In this document: positions 26,873 to 36,388 of the stretch, one piece after another
How positions within the stretch are numbered: position 1 is the stretch's first letter
How the letters are laid out: each line of letters opens with the position of its first letter
Source of the DNA: Saprospiraceae bacterium
GTDB taxonomy: Bacteria; Bacteroidota; Bacteroidia; Chitinophagales; Saprospiraceae
Reading direction: 5' to 3'
NCBI GenBank assembly: GCA_029263015.1
Contig: JAJCYI010000203.1
Coordinates: forward strand, 1 to 52,068
DNA length: 52,068 nucleotides
Translations under genes and position numbers: made by a program
Notes under the pieces: generated by a model
Told to the model about the DNA's origin: nothing
Databases searched by the model: none
Seen by the model: only the letters and a program-made list of their open reading frames with translations

Positions 26873-28945
26873 ATGAAGAATTGTTTACTTCCTATACTGA
26901 TTACCTTTTTATTGGGCTGTCAAAAAGGACCAGTGATACCACCAGGGCCTGTTGGGCCTGTCCCAACCGTGCAACAACTCGAATGGCAGGAGCTTGAGTT
27001 TTATGCGTTTGTGCATTTCAATATGAACACTTTCACCAATAAGGAATGGGGGTTTGGTGATGAAAGTCCTGATTGGTTCAATCCGACCGAATTGGACTGT
27101 GGTCAATGGGCAAGGGTATGTAAGGATGCGGGAATGAAAGGCATCATCCTCACGGCCAAGCACCACGACGGGTTCTGTCTTTGGCCGTCGTCCTACACAG
27201 AGCATTCGGTGAAAAGTTCACAGTGGAAAGAAGGCAAAGGAGATGTGATGCGGGAGTTGGCGAAAGCTTGCCGGGAGTATGACTTGAAACTCGGCATTTA
27301 TTATTCGCCTTGGGATCGCAACCACCCAAGTTATGGCAAACCTGAATACATCACTTACATGCGCAGCCAACTAGGTGAATTGCTGACCAATTACGGTGAA
27401 ATTTTCGAGGTTTGGTTTGATGGTGCGAATGGGGGGACGGGTTATTACGGCGGTGCCAACGAAGAACGCAGAGTCGATAAAAAGACTTATTACGATTGGA
27501 AAAATACCTATCCTATCATTCGGAAATTACAGCCAAATGCACTTATGTTCAGCGATGCGGGGCCGGATATAAGATGGGTCGGCAATGAGAAAGGATATGC
27601 ATTTGAAACAATGTGGTCTCCGCTGCTGCGGGATTCAGTTTACGCTGGCATGATCGAATATGCCGAAGAATACGCATCGGGCCAGGAAAATGGGACTCAT
27701 TGGGTGCCTGGTGAAACCAATGTGTCGATCCGGCCTGGTTGGTATTATCACGACCATGAAGACGGCCAGGTGAAATCAGAGAAGCAGTTGGTAGATATGT
27801 ATTATAACTCGATTGGGAGGAATACGACTTGGCTGCTCAATTTTCCGGTTGATGAAAGAGGGTTGATCCATGAAAACGATGTGGCGCAGTTGCAAAAAAT
27901 GACCGCAGTCATTGCAAAGGATTTTGAGCATGAATTGGCCTGGGATAAAAAAATAAAAGCGTCAAATATAAGAGGAAGTAATTTTGGTGCTGGAAATGTT
28001 TTGGATGGAAATAAAGAAACTTATTGGGCAGCAGAAGATGATGAAATTGCAGCTTCGTTAACTATTGATTTTGATGGCTCCACCACTTTTAACCGTTTTC
28101 TTATTCAGGAAAATATTGCTCTCGGCCAACGGATAAAAACATTTAATCTGGAAATAAAGACAGAAAAGGGCTGGGAAGAAATTGCCAGCGCAACAACCGT
28201 CGGTTATAAAAGAATCTTGCGATTCCCTACTGTTACTTCAACGACATTGCGAATAAATATAACAGATTCAAAAGCCTGTCCGACCATCTCAAATATTGAA
28301 ATTTATTATGCGCCAAAATTAATCGAGCCCCCAGTAATTAACCAAAATGAAAATTCAGAAGTGGTGATAACGGCGTCAGAGAATGCTGTTGAAATATATT
28401 ATACCAAAGACGGGTCTGTGCCAACACGATCTTCCTATAAATATGTTCAACCATTTTTGCAAAATACTTCTGCCGTAATCAAGGCAATTGCATATGACGA
28501 AAAATCAGGTGGAAAAAGTAAAGTTGTCCAGGTTGAATTAAATAAATCAAGTACAAAATGGAAAGTATTACACAATGATGAAAATGCACAATTAACAATT
28601 GATGGAATAAATAATACTTCGTGGGTAAGTGATAATAATAAATCAGATGCTGAATTGATTATTGATATGGGCGAAAACATAACTGTGAATGGGTTTACCT
28701 ATTTGCCTATGCAAAATGAACCTGTATCGGGAATTATTACAAAATATGAATTTTATGTAAGCTATGATAACCGTATATGGACGCGGATGTCAAAAGGAGA
28801 GTTTGGAAATATTGAAAATAGCCCAATTCTACAGCAAGTTGAATTTGGGAAAATAGCTGCGCGATATATAAAATTAGTTGCAACTAAAACAGTGGATAGA
28901 ATGCCTGCAGCGTATGCGGAGGTAGGTGTGCTGACGGAGGAGTGA
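26873..28945 (+). CDS. GH29 alpha-L-fucosidase, lipoprotein, with carbohydrate-binding domains
   Basis: Hydrolyses terminal alpha-L-fucose. The lipoprotein signal is FLLGC (Cys16). The catalytic (beta/alpha)8 domain spans about residues 35-345, with LTAKHHDGFCLWPS (HHDG motif) and the nucleophile Asp183 in FEVWFDGANGG. A discoidin-like (F5/8 type C) domain follows at about 360-480, then a chitobiase/HEX C-terminal-like module (IYYTKDGSVPTRSS, about 480-555), and a second discoidin-like domain to the end. At 690 residues it is long because of these modules. It starts the low-GC carbohydrate locus. The lipid anchor points to the periplasm or outer surface. A weak TAACTTTA -7-like box lies upstream. 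Confidence 0.93.
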   Translation: MKNCLLPILITFLLGCQKGPVIPPGPVGPVPTVQQLEWQELEFYAFVHFNMNTFTNKEWGFGDESPDWFNPTELDCGQWARVCKDAGMKGIILTAKHHDGFCLWPSSYTEHSVKSSQWKEGKGDVMRELAKACREYDLKLGIYYSPWDRNHPSYGKPEYITYMRSQLGELLTNYGEIFEVWFDGANGGTGYYGGANEERRVDKKTYYDWKNTYPIIRKLQPNALMFSDAGPDIRWVGNEKGYAFETMWSPLLRDSVYAGMIEYAEEYASGQENGTHWVPGETNVSIRPGWYYHDHEDGQVKSEKQLVDMYYNSIGRNTTWLLNFPVDERGLIHENDVAQLQKMTAVIAKDFEHELAWDKKIKASNIRGSNFGAGNVLDGNKETYWAAEDDEIAASLTIDFDGSTTFNRFLIQENIALGQRIKTFNLEIKTEKGWEEIASATTVGYKRILRFPTVTSTTLRINITDSKACPTISNIEIYYAPKLIEPPVINQNENSEVVITASENAVEIYYTKDGSVPTRSSYKYVQPFLQNTSAVIKAIAYDEKSGGKSKVVQVELNKSSTKWKVLHNDENAQLTIDGINNTSWVSDNNKSDAELIIDMGENITVNGFTYLPMQNEPVSGIITKYEFYVSYDNRIWTRMSKGEFGNIENSPILQQVEFGKIAARYIKLVATKTVDRMPAAYAEVGVLTEE

Positions 28946-28957
28946 AGTTAATGTTCA

Positions 28958-28990
28958 AGGTGTCGGACGCCTTAAAGGCGTCCGACACCT
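28958..28990. terminator. 33-bp hairpin, bidirectional terminator candidate
   Basis: The arms are AGGTGTCGGACGCCT (28958-28972) and AGGCGTCCGACACCT (28976-28990) with a TAA loop, 15+3+15. It lies between the convergent fucosidase and PfkB genes and overlaps the last bases of the latter. The arms are near-palindromes. Confidence 0.75.
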
Positions 28991-29921
28991 AATCATCATT
29001 CACCATTTCTAATATTAAATCCCTGTTTATTTCAGGGCTCACACTTTCTTCAGATGCAATGGTCAATTCAGCGCAGGCCATTCCAAACTTTGCCCATTGG
29101 TTTATATCCATAGAATTTAAATATCCAAAAATAACGCCTGCCGTGAAAGCATCACCTGCTCCGATGGTGTTGATAGCTTTTGTGTTTTTAGGTGAAATGA
29201 ATTTTGACTCAATCCCATTGCTGTAATAAATGCCGTCTTCACCCAATGTAATGAAAATGTTTTTTACTCCTTTTTTATGAAAATAAAAAGCAGATTTTTC
29301 GAGACTTTTTAAATCAGAGATTTTAATACCACTTAATTTTTCAGATTCTATTTTATTGGTCTTGAGGATAAATAAATTCGATAGAATATTTTTGGCACGT
29401 AGCGATTTTTTGCCAGATACTGTATCCAGTAAATAGGTTTGATCTGGTTGATCCTCAACAATTTTTGATAGGGTATTTTTGGGAATATTAGTTTCCAATA
29501 TTACAGCATGTGCGTTTTTGATTAATTCTTTTTTTTCTGCGATAAATTTAGTGTCCAATTTTTTGCAAACATCCATCGCAGAAAACCCCAAAGCCATATC
29601 GTTTTTGTGATCCATAATTGCAAGGTGAATCGATGAAGGTTGTTCTTTTACAAATAAACTACTGCTAATGTCAATGCCAGTCTTGTTGCACGAATCCACT
29701 ATTTTATTACCATAAATATCATCTCCAATTGCAGTGATAAGTTTGGTAGGAAGTCCCAAGCGAGCTAAATTTTCAGCAATATTTCTCCCGACACCTCCCA
29801 CGGATATTTTTAATGTCCCATCGTTCGAATCCTTGAAAATAAGTTTGTGTTTTGGGAAACCCACCATATCTATATTAGCTGCTCCGATAACGCAGATGTA
29901 TTTATTATTAGATTGTAGCAT
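28989..29921 (-). CDS. PfkB family carbohydrate kinase
   Basis: A ribokinase-fold sugar or nucleoside kinase of 310 residues. The N-terminal motif is GAANIDMVGFPKHKL, with SVGGVGRNIAENLARLG (the GG loop) and the catalytic GAGDAFTAG with Asp257. The GAANIDMVG opening resembles pseudouridine kinase more than fructokinase, but substrate cannot be set from sequence. It converges with the fucosidase and diverges from the BtpA-family gene, whose start lies 107 bp away, so the pair may share a promoter region. Confidence 0.9.
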   Translation of the reverse strand: MLQSNNKYICVIGAANIDMVGFPKHKLIFKDSNDGTLKISVGGVGRNIAENLARLGLPTKLITAIGDDIYGNKIVDSCNKTGIDISSSLFVKEQPSSIHLAIMDHKNDMALGFSAMDVCKKLDTKFIAEKKELIKNAHAVILETNIPKNTLSKIVEDQPDQTYLLDTVSGKKSLRAKNILSNLFILKTNKIESEKLSGIKISDLKSLEKSAFYFHKKGVKNIFITLGEDGIYYSNGIESKFISPKNTKAINTIGAGDAFTAGVIFGYLNSMDINQWAKFGMACAELTIASEESVSPEINRDLILEMVNDD

Positions 29922-30028
29922 TAAGTTTTATGTTTGTATTTCTGAAATCGTGTTAGCATTTGAAGTGCAACCATGACTAGAGGTATCCTTATGTTGAATA
30001 ACCCAGGGCACAAATAAAGTCCAATTTT

Positions 30029-30838
30029 ATGAAAAAATTTGAATCTGTTTTTAAAGTGGCCAAACCTGTGGTGGGTATGATACATATTGGGGCCTTGCCC
30101 GGGACGCCTCAATATGCTGGCAGTGTAAATAGAATAATTGATACGGCAGTAAAAGAGGCAGCGCTTTATATCCGTGCAGGCATTGATGCATTGGCAATTG
30201 AAAACATGCACGATGTACCCTATTTAAAAAAAGAAGTGGGGCATGAAGTAAGTAGTTTGATGGGGGTGATCGGATATGAAATAAAAAAGCTGAATAAAGT
30301 GCCCTGTGGCATTCAAATATTATCTTCTGCAAATAAGGCCGCATTGGCAGTTGCAAAAAGTGCAGGGTTAGACTTTATACGGGCTGAGGGATTTGTCTTT
30401 GGACACGTTGCGGACGAAGGATATGTTGACGCATGTGCTGGAGATCTTTTGCGCTACAGGAAGAATATGGATGCAGATCATATTGCCATTTTTACAGACA
30501 TAAAGAAAAAACATAGTTCCCACGCAATCACAGCGGATGTAGATATAGTTGAAACTGCAAAAGCGGCTGAATTCTTTTTGAGTGACGGGCTGGTTGTTAC
30601 AGGTAGTGCGACAGGCGTGGTAGCTGATTTGGAAGAAATAAAAGCAATAAAAAATAAATGTAAAATCCCGGTTTTGGTAGGTTCTGGAATTACTTTTGAA
30701 AATATTGAAAAATATATTCCAGTTTGTGATGCGATGATCGTTGGGTCGTATTTTAAGAAAGGAGGCTATTGGGCCAATGAATTGGAATACGAAAGAATAG
30801 TTGTATTTATGGAGAAGGTGAACCACCTCAGAAATTAG
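30029..30838 (+). CDS. BtpA/SgcQ family protein
   Basis: A 269-residue TIM-barrel-type protein of the BtpA/SgcQ family. The family opening VVGMIHIGALPGTPQY is intact, followed by IDALAIENMHDVPY, AGLDFIRAEGFVFGHVADEG and the C-terminal phosphate-loop-like VLVGSGITFENIEKYI. Biochemical function is not established for most members. SgcQ belongs to a sugar-phosphate operon in E. coli and BtpA was described for photosystem I stability. Pairing with a PfkB kinase here suggests a phosphorylated sugar or nucleoside substrate. Confidence 0.88.
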   Translation: MKKFESVFKVAKPVVGMIHIGALPGTPQYAGSVNRIIDTAVKEAALYIRAGIDALAIENMHDVPYLKKEVGHEVSSLMGVIGYEIKKLNKVPCGIQILSSANKAALAVAKSAGLDFIRAEGFVFGHVADEGYVDACAGDLLRYRKNMDADHIAIFTDIKKKHSSHAITADVDIVETAKAAEFFLSDGLVVTGSATGVVADLEEIKAIKNKCKIPVLVGSGITFENIEKYIPVCDAMIVGSYFKKGGYWANELEYERIVVFMEKVNHLRN

Positions 30839-30944
30839 TGTCGTATTGGACTATCCAAGAATCCATTATTATTTATTCCCTGCTCTCTCTCAAAATTTAT
30901 TTTGTATTCTCTATCGTACGCTTTTTTGAAATTATCAAATACCT

Positions 30945-31061
30945 CCGATCGGACCGCCGCCTAGGCGATCCGACCGAGCCTTGGAGCAGGTCGTTACAGG
31001 AGGAAATGGTGTGGCTGTTCAAAATTGTTCGGTCGGATCGGCTTAGCGCCGGTCCGATCGG
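30945..31061. repeat. GC-rich 33-bp inverted repeat pair
   Basis: Arms at 30945-30977 and 31029-31061 are inverted copies with 29 of 33 matches, beginning CCGATCGGACCG and ending GATCCGACCGA. Each arm is itself partly palindromic. It is a GC-rich island in AT-rich DNA, downstream of the BtpA-family gene. No gene inside. Confidence 0.75.
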
Positions 31062-31263
31062 GCAATGCCAAACCATTTGTCACAATTGAAATGAGGACAT
31101 TGAATAATTTTAAAAAGTGTACGGTAGAGAGATTTTGTATAGAATAATTTGCTGGCCTCTATTCTTGTTTATAAATAATATTTGATGATATGATATTTAG
31201 ATTATTTTATCTGTTGGTGTATTTCTTTGACTGCGTAGCCTCAGTTGACTTCAATTAGAAAAA

Positions 31264-31617
31264 ATGATAAAAAATAAAATATATGGAATCATTATTTTAC
31301 TTCTAATCGGATGCAAATCGGAGGAGAATAGCAATAAATTTTCAGGAAAATTTAATGGATATTGGGCTGAAACAAATTGGCAATATAAGTTTTATTCAAA
31401 TAATGAATTTGAATTTAAAAGCGAAGGTCATTATGGAATGGTAAGATCAAAGGGGAAATATGTGAGAAAACAAGATTCTTTATTTTTAACATGGATTGAT
31501 ACAAATCTCGTAAGAGATGGAGTCGTTAATTCACTTTATTTGATTGATGGAGATTCTTGCATAATCGATTATGAATTAAAATATGATTATTGTAAGATAA
31601 GAGAATGGAGTAATTAA
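31264..31617 (+). CDS. Small hypothetical lipoprotein
   Basis: A 117-residue protein with a lipoprotein signal (IIILLLIGC, Cys17). The mature part is strand-rich with alternating aromatic and charged residues (WAETNWQYKFYSNNEFEFKSEG), as in small lipocalin-like proteins of Bacteroidota. No known family is recognised. It stands alone between the BtpA-family gene and the ABC operon, with AT-rich flanks. Confidence 0.6.
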   Translation: MIKNKIYGIIILLLIGCKSEENSNKFSGKFNGYWAETNWQYKFYSNNEFEFKSEGHYGMVRSKGKYVRKQDSLFLTWIDTNLVRDGVVNSLYLIDGDSCIIDYELKYDYCKIREWSN

Positions 31618-31832
31618 AGAGCAATAAAGTATCCCCAAATAAAAACAACTGATTCAAAACTAATTTTGGAAATTGAACTAATGTTACAAGGTGCAATAAT
31701 GTATAGACAAATAAAGGAACAAATAAAAGATACAATCATAAATTTGATAATAGAAGATTATTTCATATTTCAAATTCTTGGTTGTGAACAAGTATTCTAA
31801 TTAATAAATTCTAAAGTATCACTTAGTTTAAT

Positions 31833-31840
31833 TACTTTTG
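31833..31840 (+). promoter_or_regulatory. Candidate -7 box of the ABC operon
   Basis: TACTTTTG matches TAnnTTTG, 69 nt before the start of the solute-binding protein gene. No TTG -33 element is visible. Confidence 0.4.
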
Positions 31841-31909
31841 GTGGATAAATATTGAAAGCAAATAGCAACCTATGAACAGTAATTAATATTATAAAATAAA
31901 TTTGATAAC

Positions 31910-33187
31910 ATGACTAATAAAGCACTCATACTATTGACCTCGGTTTTGATGTCCTGTCAGGCTCAAAAGGACCAAAGTAATGAGCTGACCTGTTGGTCTG
32001 CAAATGATAATCAAGAAATTGAGTTTATAAGAACCTCGATATCCTTATGGAATAAAGGGCAGGAAACAAAAGTTTCTTTTCAGCCAATTCCCGAAGGGCA
32101 GTCAAGTGAAGAGGTTGTAATGGCAGCAGTAGTCGGAAAAACCACGCCAGATATTTATGCTAATATGTGGCAAGGCTTGGTTGAATTATATAGCGTTTCG
32201 GGGGTGCTAATTGCCCTTGATACCATTGGAGATTTTAAAGAATTTATTACTGAACGATGCGGCCAGAAAGTAGTAGAAGAAATCACTTCCTCTGATGGGC
32301 ATATTTATCAGGTCCCCTGGAAAATAAACCCGATAATGACCATTTACAATAAAAAGTTGATGCGTTCCATAGGTTATGAAAACGCCCCTCGAAGCTATTC
32401 GGAATTTTTAAAGGCAGGGGCATTATTTTATAAAGATTTTGATGAAGATGGTTATCCAGATCAATGGATAGGTGATACGGAAGTGAAAAATATTTGGCAC
32501 CAGCGGTTAATGAATTTTTATCCTCTTTACTTAGGCGCATCCAATGGGGCGCCTCTAATAAAAGATGGCAAAGCGGCATTTAATAACCAATATGCGATTG
32601 ATGTCTTTGCATTTTTGCAGACCATTTATCTCAATGGCTATTTTGCGAATGAATCCAATTCTGCCGGCTCTGACAAGTTTATAGGGGGCAAGCTTGCTAC
32701 TAAATGGACTGGGCCGTGGCATGTAAGCAGTTTGGAAAAATTTAAACCCGATGGTTTTGAATATGAAATTAGTAACTTGCCTGTCCCTGATAACCACCAA
32801 GGGCCAATTTATACTTATGGAGACCCTAAAAACATAGTTATTTTCAATACTTGTGAAAACCCTAGTGAAGCATGGCAATTTATCAAATCATTGATTAATG
32901 AAGAAGGTGATTTGCGATTTTTTACTACTACCAGGCAATTGCCCCGACGAATTAATTTATCAGAAAACCCAATGTTTCAAAGTTTTTTTGAGAAAGAACC
33001 TAAATTGAAAAAATTTGCAGAACAATCCAAATACATCTATGGCACTGATAATTGTGAAGTACTAATAGAAGTACTGGATATTATTTCTCAGGAATATGAG
33101 TCTTGTGTCCTTCATAATAAAAAGACTCCCAAACAAGCAATAGAAGATGCAGAAAGAGCAGTAAATGTTCTATTAGGTAATTTTTAA
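31910..33187 (+). CDS. ABC transporter sugar-binding lipoprotein
   Basis: The binding protein of a carbohydrate ABC importer (extracellular solute-binding family 1). The lipid Cys16 follows SVLMSC, so the mature protein is tethered in the periplasm. Family features are the hinge-fold opening TCWSANDNQEIEFI, the domain-crossing strand TPDIYANMWQGLVELY, KWTGPWHVSS and the late AWQFIKSLINEEGD. 425 residues is normal. It is the first gene of a tightly spaced operon, and both permeases, two GH130 enzymes and the ATPase follow, suggesting an oligosaccharide ligand. Confidence 0.92.
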   Translation: MTNKALILLTSVLMSCQAQKDQSNELTCWSANDNQEIEFIRTSISLWNKGQETKVSFQPIPEGQSSEEVVMAAVVGKTTPDIYANMWQGLVELYSVSGVLIALDTIGDFKEFITERCGQKVVEEITSSDGHIYQVPWKINPIMTIYNKKLMRSIGYENAPRSYSEFLKAGALFYKDFDEDGYPDQWIGDTEVKNIWHQRLMNFYPLYLGASNGAPLIKDGKAAFNNQYAIDVFAFLQTIYLNGYFANESNSAGSDKFIGGKLATKWTGPWHVSSLEKFKPDGFEYEISNLPVPDNHQGPIYTYGDPKNIVIFNTCENPSEAWQFIKSLINEEGDLRFFTTTRQLPRRINLSENPMFQSFFEKEPKLKKFAEQSKYIYGTDNCEVLIEVLDIISQEYESCVLHNKKTPKQAIEDAERAVNVLLGNF

Positions 33188-33219
33188 TAATTGTTGGATC
33201 ACAAATAACTAAAATATTC

Positions 33220-34083
33220 ATGAATAACGGATTTAGCATAAAACCTTATTTGCTTATTGCTCCCTACCTATTATTCTTTCTGGTATTTGTGCTATTCCCA
33301 GTTGGGTTTTCATTCTTCTTGACTTTCCATAACTGGAATATTATCTCCCCAATGGAATATTCTGGTCTTGACAATTATGCCAGAATGTTTAATGATAGAT
33401 TGTTTTGGCAATCCTTGAGAAATACGATTTGGTTTCTTGTAATTCATATCCCACTTCAAATAATCGTTGCACTGGGGTTGGCGGTTTTATTAAATAGCAA
33501 TATCAAGTTTAAAAATTTTTTTAGAGCTTCTTTTTTTTTACCGGTGATTATTTCAGGAGTGGTCGTTACAATCATGTGGCAACAATTATATGGTTTCCAT
33601 AGTGGCGTATTCAATCATGTCCTTAGTAAAATAGGGGTGAGCAAAATCGGTTGGCTAACCAGTGAAACAATGGCTATGCCTTCGATAGCAATTATGGCAA
33701 CCTGGAAAAATGTAGGACTCTATATCATATTGTTTTTAGTTGGTTTGCAGACGGTTCCGGCTTCTTATTATGAAGCCGCCGATATTGAGGGAGCTTCCGC
33801 TTGGCAGAAATTCTGGTTTATTACTTTGCCCGCTATCAATCCTACGCTCTTTATGGTCATCGTATTCTCTACAATAGGGGGTTTCTCCTTATTTATCGAA
33901 CCTTATGTGATGACGGGAGGAGGCCCTTTAAATAGCACCTTGTCGTCAGTCTTATATATTTATAAACAAGCCTTTGAATTTTTTCATATGGGATATGCCG
34001 CTACTTTGGGCTTTATGTTCGCTCTTATTATTTTGACGGTGATTATTATCCAAAAACGATTCATTGAAACAAAAGATGAATGA
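33220..34083 (+). CDS. Carbohydrate ABC transporter permease (MalF type)
   Basis: First inner-membrane permease of the importer, 287 residues with six predicted helices and the binding-protein-dependent transport signature EAADIEGASAWQKFWFITLPAI (the EAA loop that contacts the ATPase; segment given in two parts would be EAADIEGAS and FWFITLPAI). Starts 32 bp after the binding-protein gene and ends 8 bp before the second permease. Confidence 0.93.
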   Translation: MNNGFSIKPYLLIAPYLLFFLVFVLFPVGFSFFLTFHNWNIISPMEYSGLDNYARMFNDRLFWQSLRNTIWFLVIHIPLQIIVALGLAVLLNSNIKFKNFFRASFFLPVIISGVVVTIMWQQLYGFHSGVFNHVLSKIGVSKIGWLTSETMAMPSIAIMATWKNVGLYIILFLVGLQTVPASYYEAADIEGASAWQKFWFITLPAINPTLFMVIVFSTIGGFSLFIEPYVMTGGGPLNSTLSSVLYIYKQAFEFFHMGYAATLGFMFALIILTVIIIQKRFIETKDE

Positions 34084-34090
34084 ATAATAA

Positions 34091-34900
34091 ATGAGGAAAT
34101 CATTCACATATATCATATTAATTGTTGGTGCAATATCGTTTATCTATCCTTTTTTCTGGATGATAATGGCTTCTATGTCACCCGAGAAAGAACTTGCAAA
34201 TTTAATCTTCTTGCCAGAAAGTCTCACTTTAGGGAATTATGCTAAAATGTTTGATAAAATTCCGATTGGAAGGTCTTTAATCAATAGTGTTTTTGTCGCA
34301 AGTATCGTGACCCTAGGCGTGATTCTATTTAGTGCTATGGTCGGTTATGCACTAGCAAAGATGAAATTCAAAGGAAGAGACCTCATTTTTTATATTATCA
34401 TTTTTACGATGACGCTGCCATTTCAAATTACCCTCATACCTAACTACATCACTATCGTAAAATTAGGATGGGTAGATCAATATACAGCGTTGATTATTCC
34501 TTTCCTAATAAACAATTTTGCTATTTTATTATTCAGACAATCTTTTATGTCTGTTCCCCAGGCACTTATCGACGCTGGAAGAATTGACGGATGCGGTGAG
34601 TTGAGGATCATTTTTCAAGTATTATTTCCACTTATTATCCCAACTATTGTAACGGTGGGGATCATCACTTTTATGAGCACTTGGAATGAAGTATTGTGGC
34701 CTTTGATTGTCATCCGTGAGGAACAATTAATGACCATGCCTCAATTGGTAACACTTTTCTCTGTTGGTGGAAGAGCGGAAAATCAATTGGGTGTAAAATT
34801 AGCATCTGCTGTTTTACTGGCCCTTCCGATTATGATCGCCTTTATTTTTTTCCAAAAATATTTTATCCAAAGTATGGCCAGCTCAGGAATAAAAGAATAA
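34091..34900 (+). CDS. Carbohydrate ABC transporter permease (MalG type)
   Basis: Second permease of the importer, 269 residues, six helices. The EAA-like loop is DAGRIDGCGELRIIFQVLFP, placed as in MalG-type proteins, and the N-terminal helix is preceded by the short cytosolic MRKSF. It follows the first permease after 7 bp, so the two are probably translated together and form a heterodimer. Confidence 0.93.
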   Translation: MRKSFTYIILIVGAISFIYPFFWMIMASMSPEKELANLIFLPESLTLGNYAKMFDKIPIGRSLINSVFVASIVTLGVILFSAMVGYALAKMKFKGRDLIFYIIIFTMTLPFQITLIPNYITIVKLGWVDQYTALIIPFLINNFAILLFRQSFMSVPQALIDAGRIDGCGELRIIFQVLFPLIIPTIVTVGIITFMSTWNEVLWPLIVIREEQLMTMPQLVTLFSVGGRAENQLGVKLASAVLLALPIMIAFIFFQKYFIQSMASSGIKE

Positions 34901-34930
34901 GAGTTATTTAAACGAGCCTAAGTTAAAACA

Positions 34931-36373
34931 ATGGTAATTAATAGACAAAAAGTAATTCTAAAAGCAGATCCTAAAAGAGTTGTTTTATTGTACAATGAGT
35001 TAGGTGGAGGCGCTTACCAGACCCAAAGCAGAGCACATAAGGTGGTCAATAGGGTGCTGCGAATCCCTGAAAAAAATGTCGAGTCACTTCTCCAATCCAT
35101 TGTAAAGGAGTTTGACCATCGGCATAGCAATCTATTACAAACTTTTAAAAAGAACTATGCTAAAGCATCGAAATTTGTGTCGGAGGGAAGCATAATATCT
35201 GAAAAACGACAACTTGTTTTGGGAGCACATTTTACAAAGGAATATTCGATTCAGGCTGCTGCGCTGTTTAATCCATCGATAGTACCTCATCCTAATCAAG
35301 AAGGCTTGTCAAAGAACCAACTAAGGTGTATAATTAGTTTGCGGCCAGTTGGTGAAGGGCATATTTCATCCGTTGAATTTCGGGAAGGAATAATTGATAA
35401 TAACGGGAATGTCCAGCTAACGGAATCAACCCAATTTGCAACTGTTGCTGAAAAAGATATTTCCAAAAAATACCTTACTTCTATTTATAAACAAAGAACA
35501 AAGGTTGTGGCATCATTTGACCAAAAAATATTTGATGAACTCCCAGAGCAATTTTCTTATTTAGAGTATAATAATTTAAGCAAGGATGGGTCTTTTGATA
35601 AATACGACTCCGAATCTCAGAAATTCCTTTCCCAGATAATTGATGCCAATTACGATTTAATATCTAATTCCAAAATCCCCATTTCTGAAAGAGTTTTATT
35701 TCCTCAGGCTAAGGGAGAATCGAAAGGAATGGAAGATGTCCGCTTTTGTGAATTCCACAATGACGATGGCAGTAAGGAATACATCGGCACCTATACCGCT
35801 TATGACGGCCATCAGATTCGACCACAATTAATTATAACAAATGATTTTGTTCATTTTAAATCGAGAGCTATGTATGGAGAGGCGGTCAGTGATAAGGGTT
35901 ACGCTTTGTTCCCTCAGAAAATAAATGGAAAATATGTCATGTCGGGCAGGCAAGGCGGTGAAGATATTACCATTATGTATTCCGATGATTTATACAATTG
36001 GGAGGACTATGAAGTGATTATGTCTCCTGAGTTTGAATGGGGCTTGGTGCAACAGGGTAACTGTGGCTCGCCAATAAAAACAGAAAAAGGATGGCTATTA
36101 TTGACTCACGGAGTAGGACCGGTAAGAAAATACGTCATAAGTGCCATTCTATTGGATTTAAAAAATCCGAGTAAGGTAATTGGCAAATGTGTTCAGCCTA
36201 TTATTAACCCGGAAGAATCTGAACGTGAAGGATATGTGCCAAATGTAGTATATAGCTGTGGAGCTATTGTGCATCTTGACCATTTAATCATTCCCTATGC
36301 TATGTCTGATTCTGCGTCGAGTTTTATTTCCTTGTCTTTATCAGAATTATTGGATACCATGGTTTCTTGCTAA
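34931..36373 (+). CDS. GH130-family protein, long type
   Basis: A 480-residue five-bladed beta-propeller protein of family GH130, whose members phosphorolyse or hydrolyse beta-mannosides. The propeller core runs from about residue 250 to the end, with MEDVRFCEF, YDGHQIRPQLIITNDFVHF, LFPQKINGKYVMSGRQ, GNCGSPIKTEKGWLLLTHGVG and VPNVVYSCGA. The first 200 residues (QTQSRAHKVVNRVLR) are an extension absent from the second GH130 protein. No signal peptide is seen, so it should act in the cytosol on imported sugar. Whether it is a phosphorylase or a hydrolase is not settled. Confidence 0.85.
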   Translation: MVINRQKVILKADPKRVVLLYNELGGGAYQTQSRAHKVVNRVLRIPEKNVESLLQSIVKEFDHRHSNLLQTFKKNYAKASKFVSEGSIISEKRQLVLGAHFTKEYSIQAAALFNPSIVPHPNQEGLSKNQLRCIISLRPVGEGHISSVEFREGIIDNNGNVQLTESTQFATVAEKDISKKYLTSIYKQRTKVVASFDQKIFDELPEQFSYLEYNNLSKDGSFDKYDSESQKFLSQIIDANYDLISNSKIPISERVLFPQAKGESKGMEDVRFCEFHNDDGSKEYIGTYTAYDGHQIRPQLIITNDFVHFKSRAMYGEAVSDKGYALFPQKINGKYVMSGRQGGEDITIMYSDDLYNWEDYEVIMSPEFEWGLVQQGNCGSPIKTEKGWLLLTHGVGPVRKYVISAILLDLKNPSKVIGKCVQPIINPEESEREGYVPNVVYSCGAIVHLDHLIIPYAMSDSASSFISLSLSELLDTMVSC

Positions 36374-36388
36374 ACAATAGAATAACAA

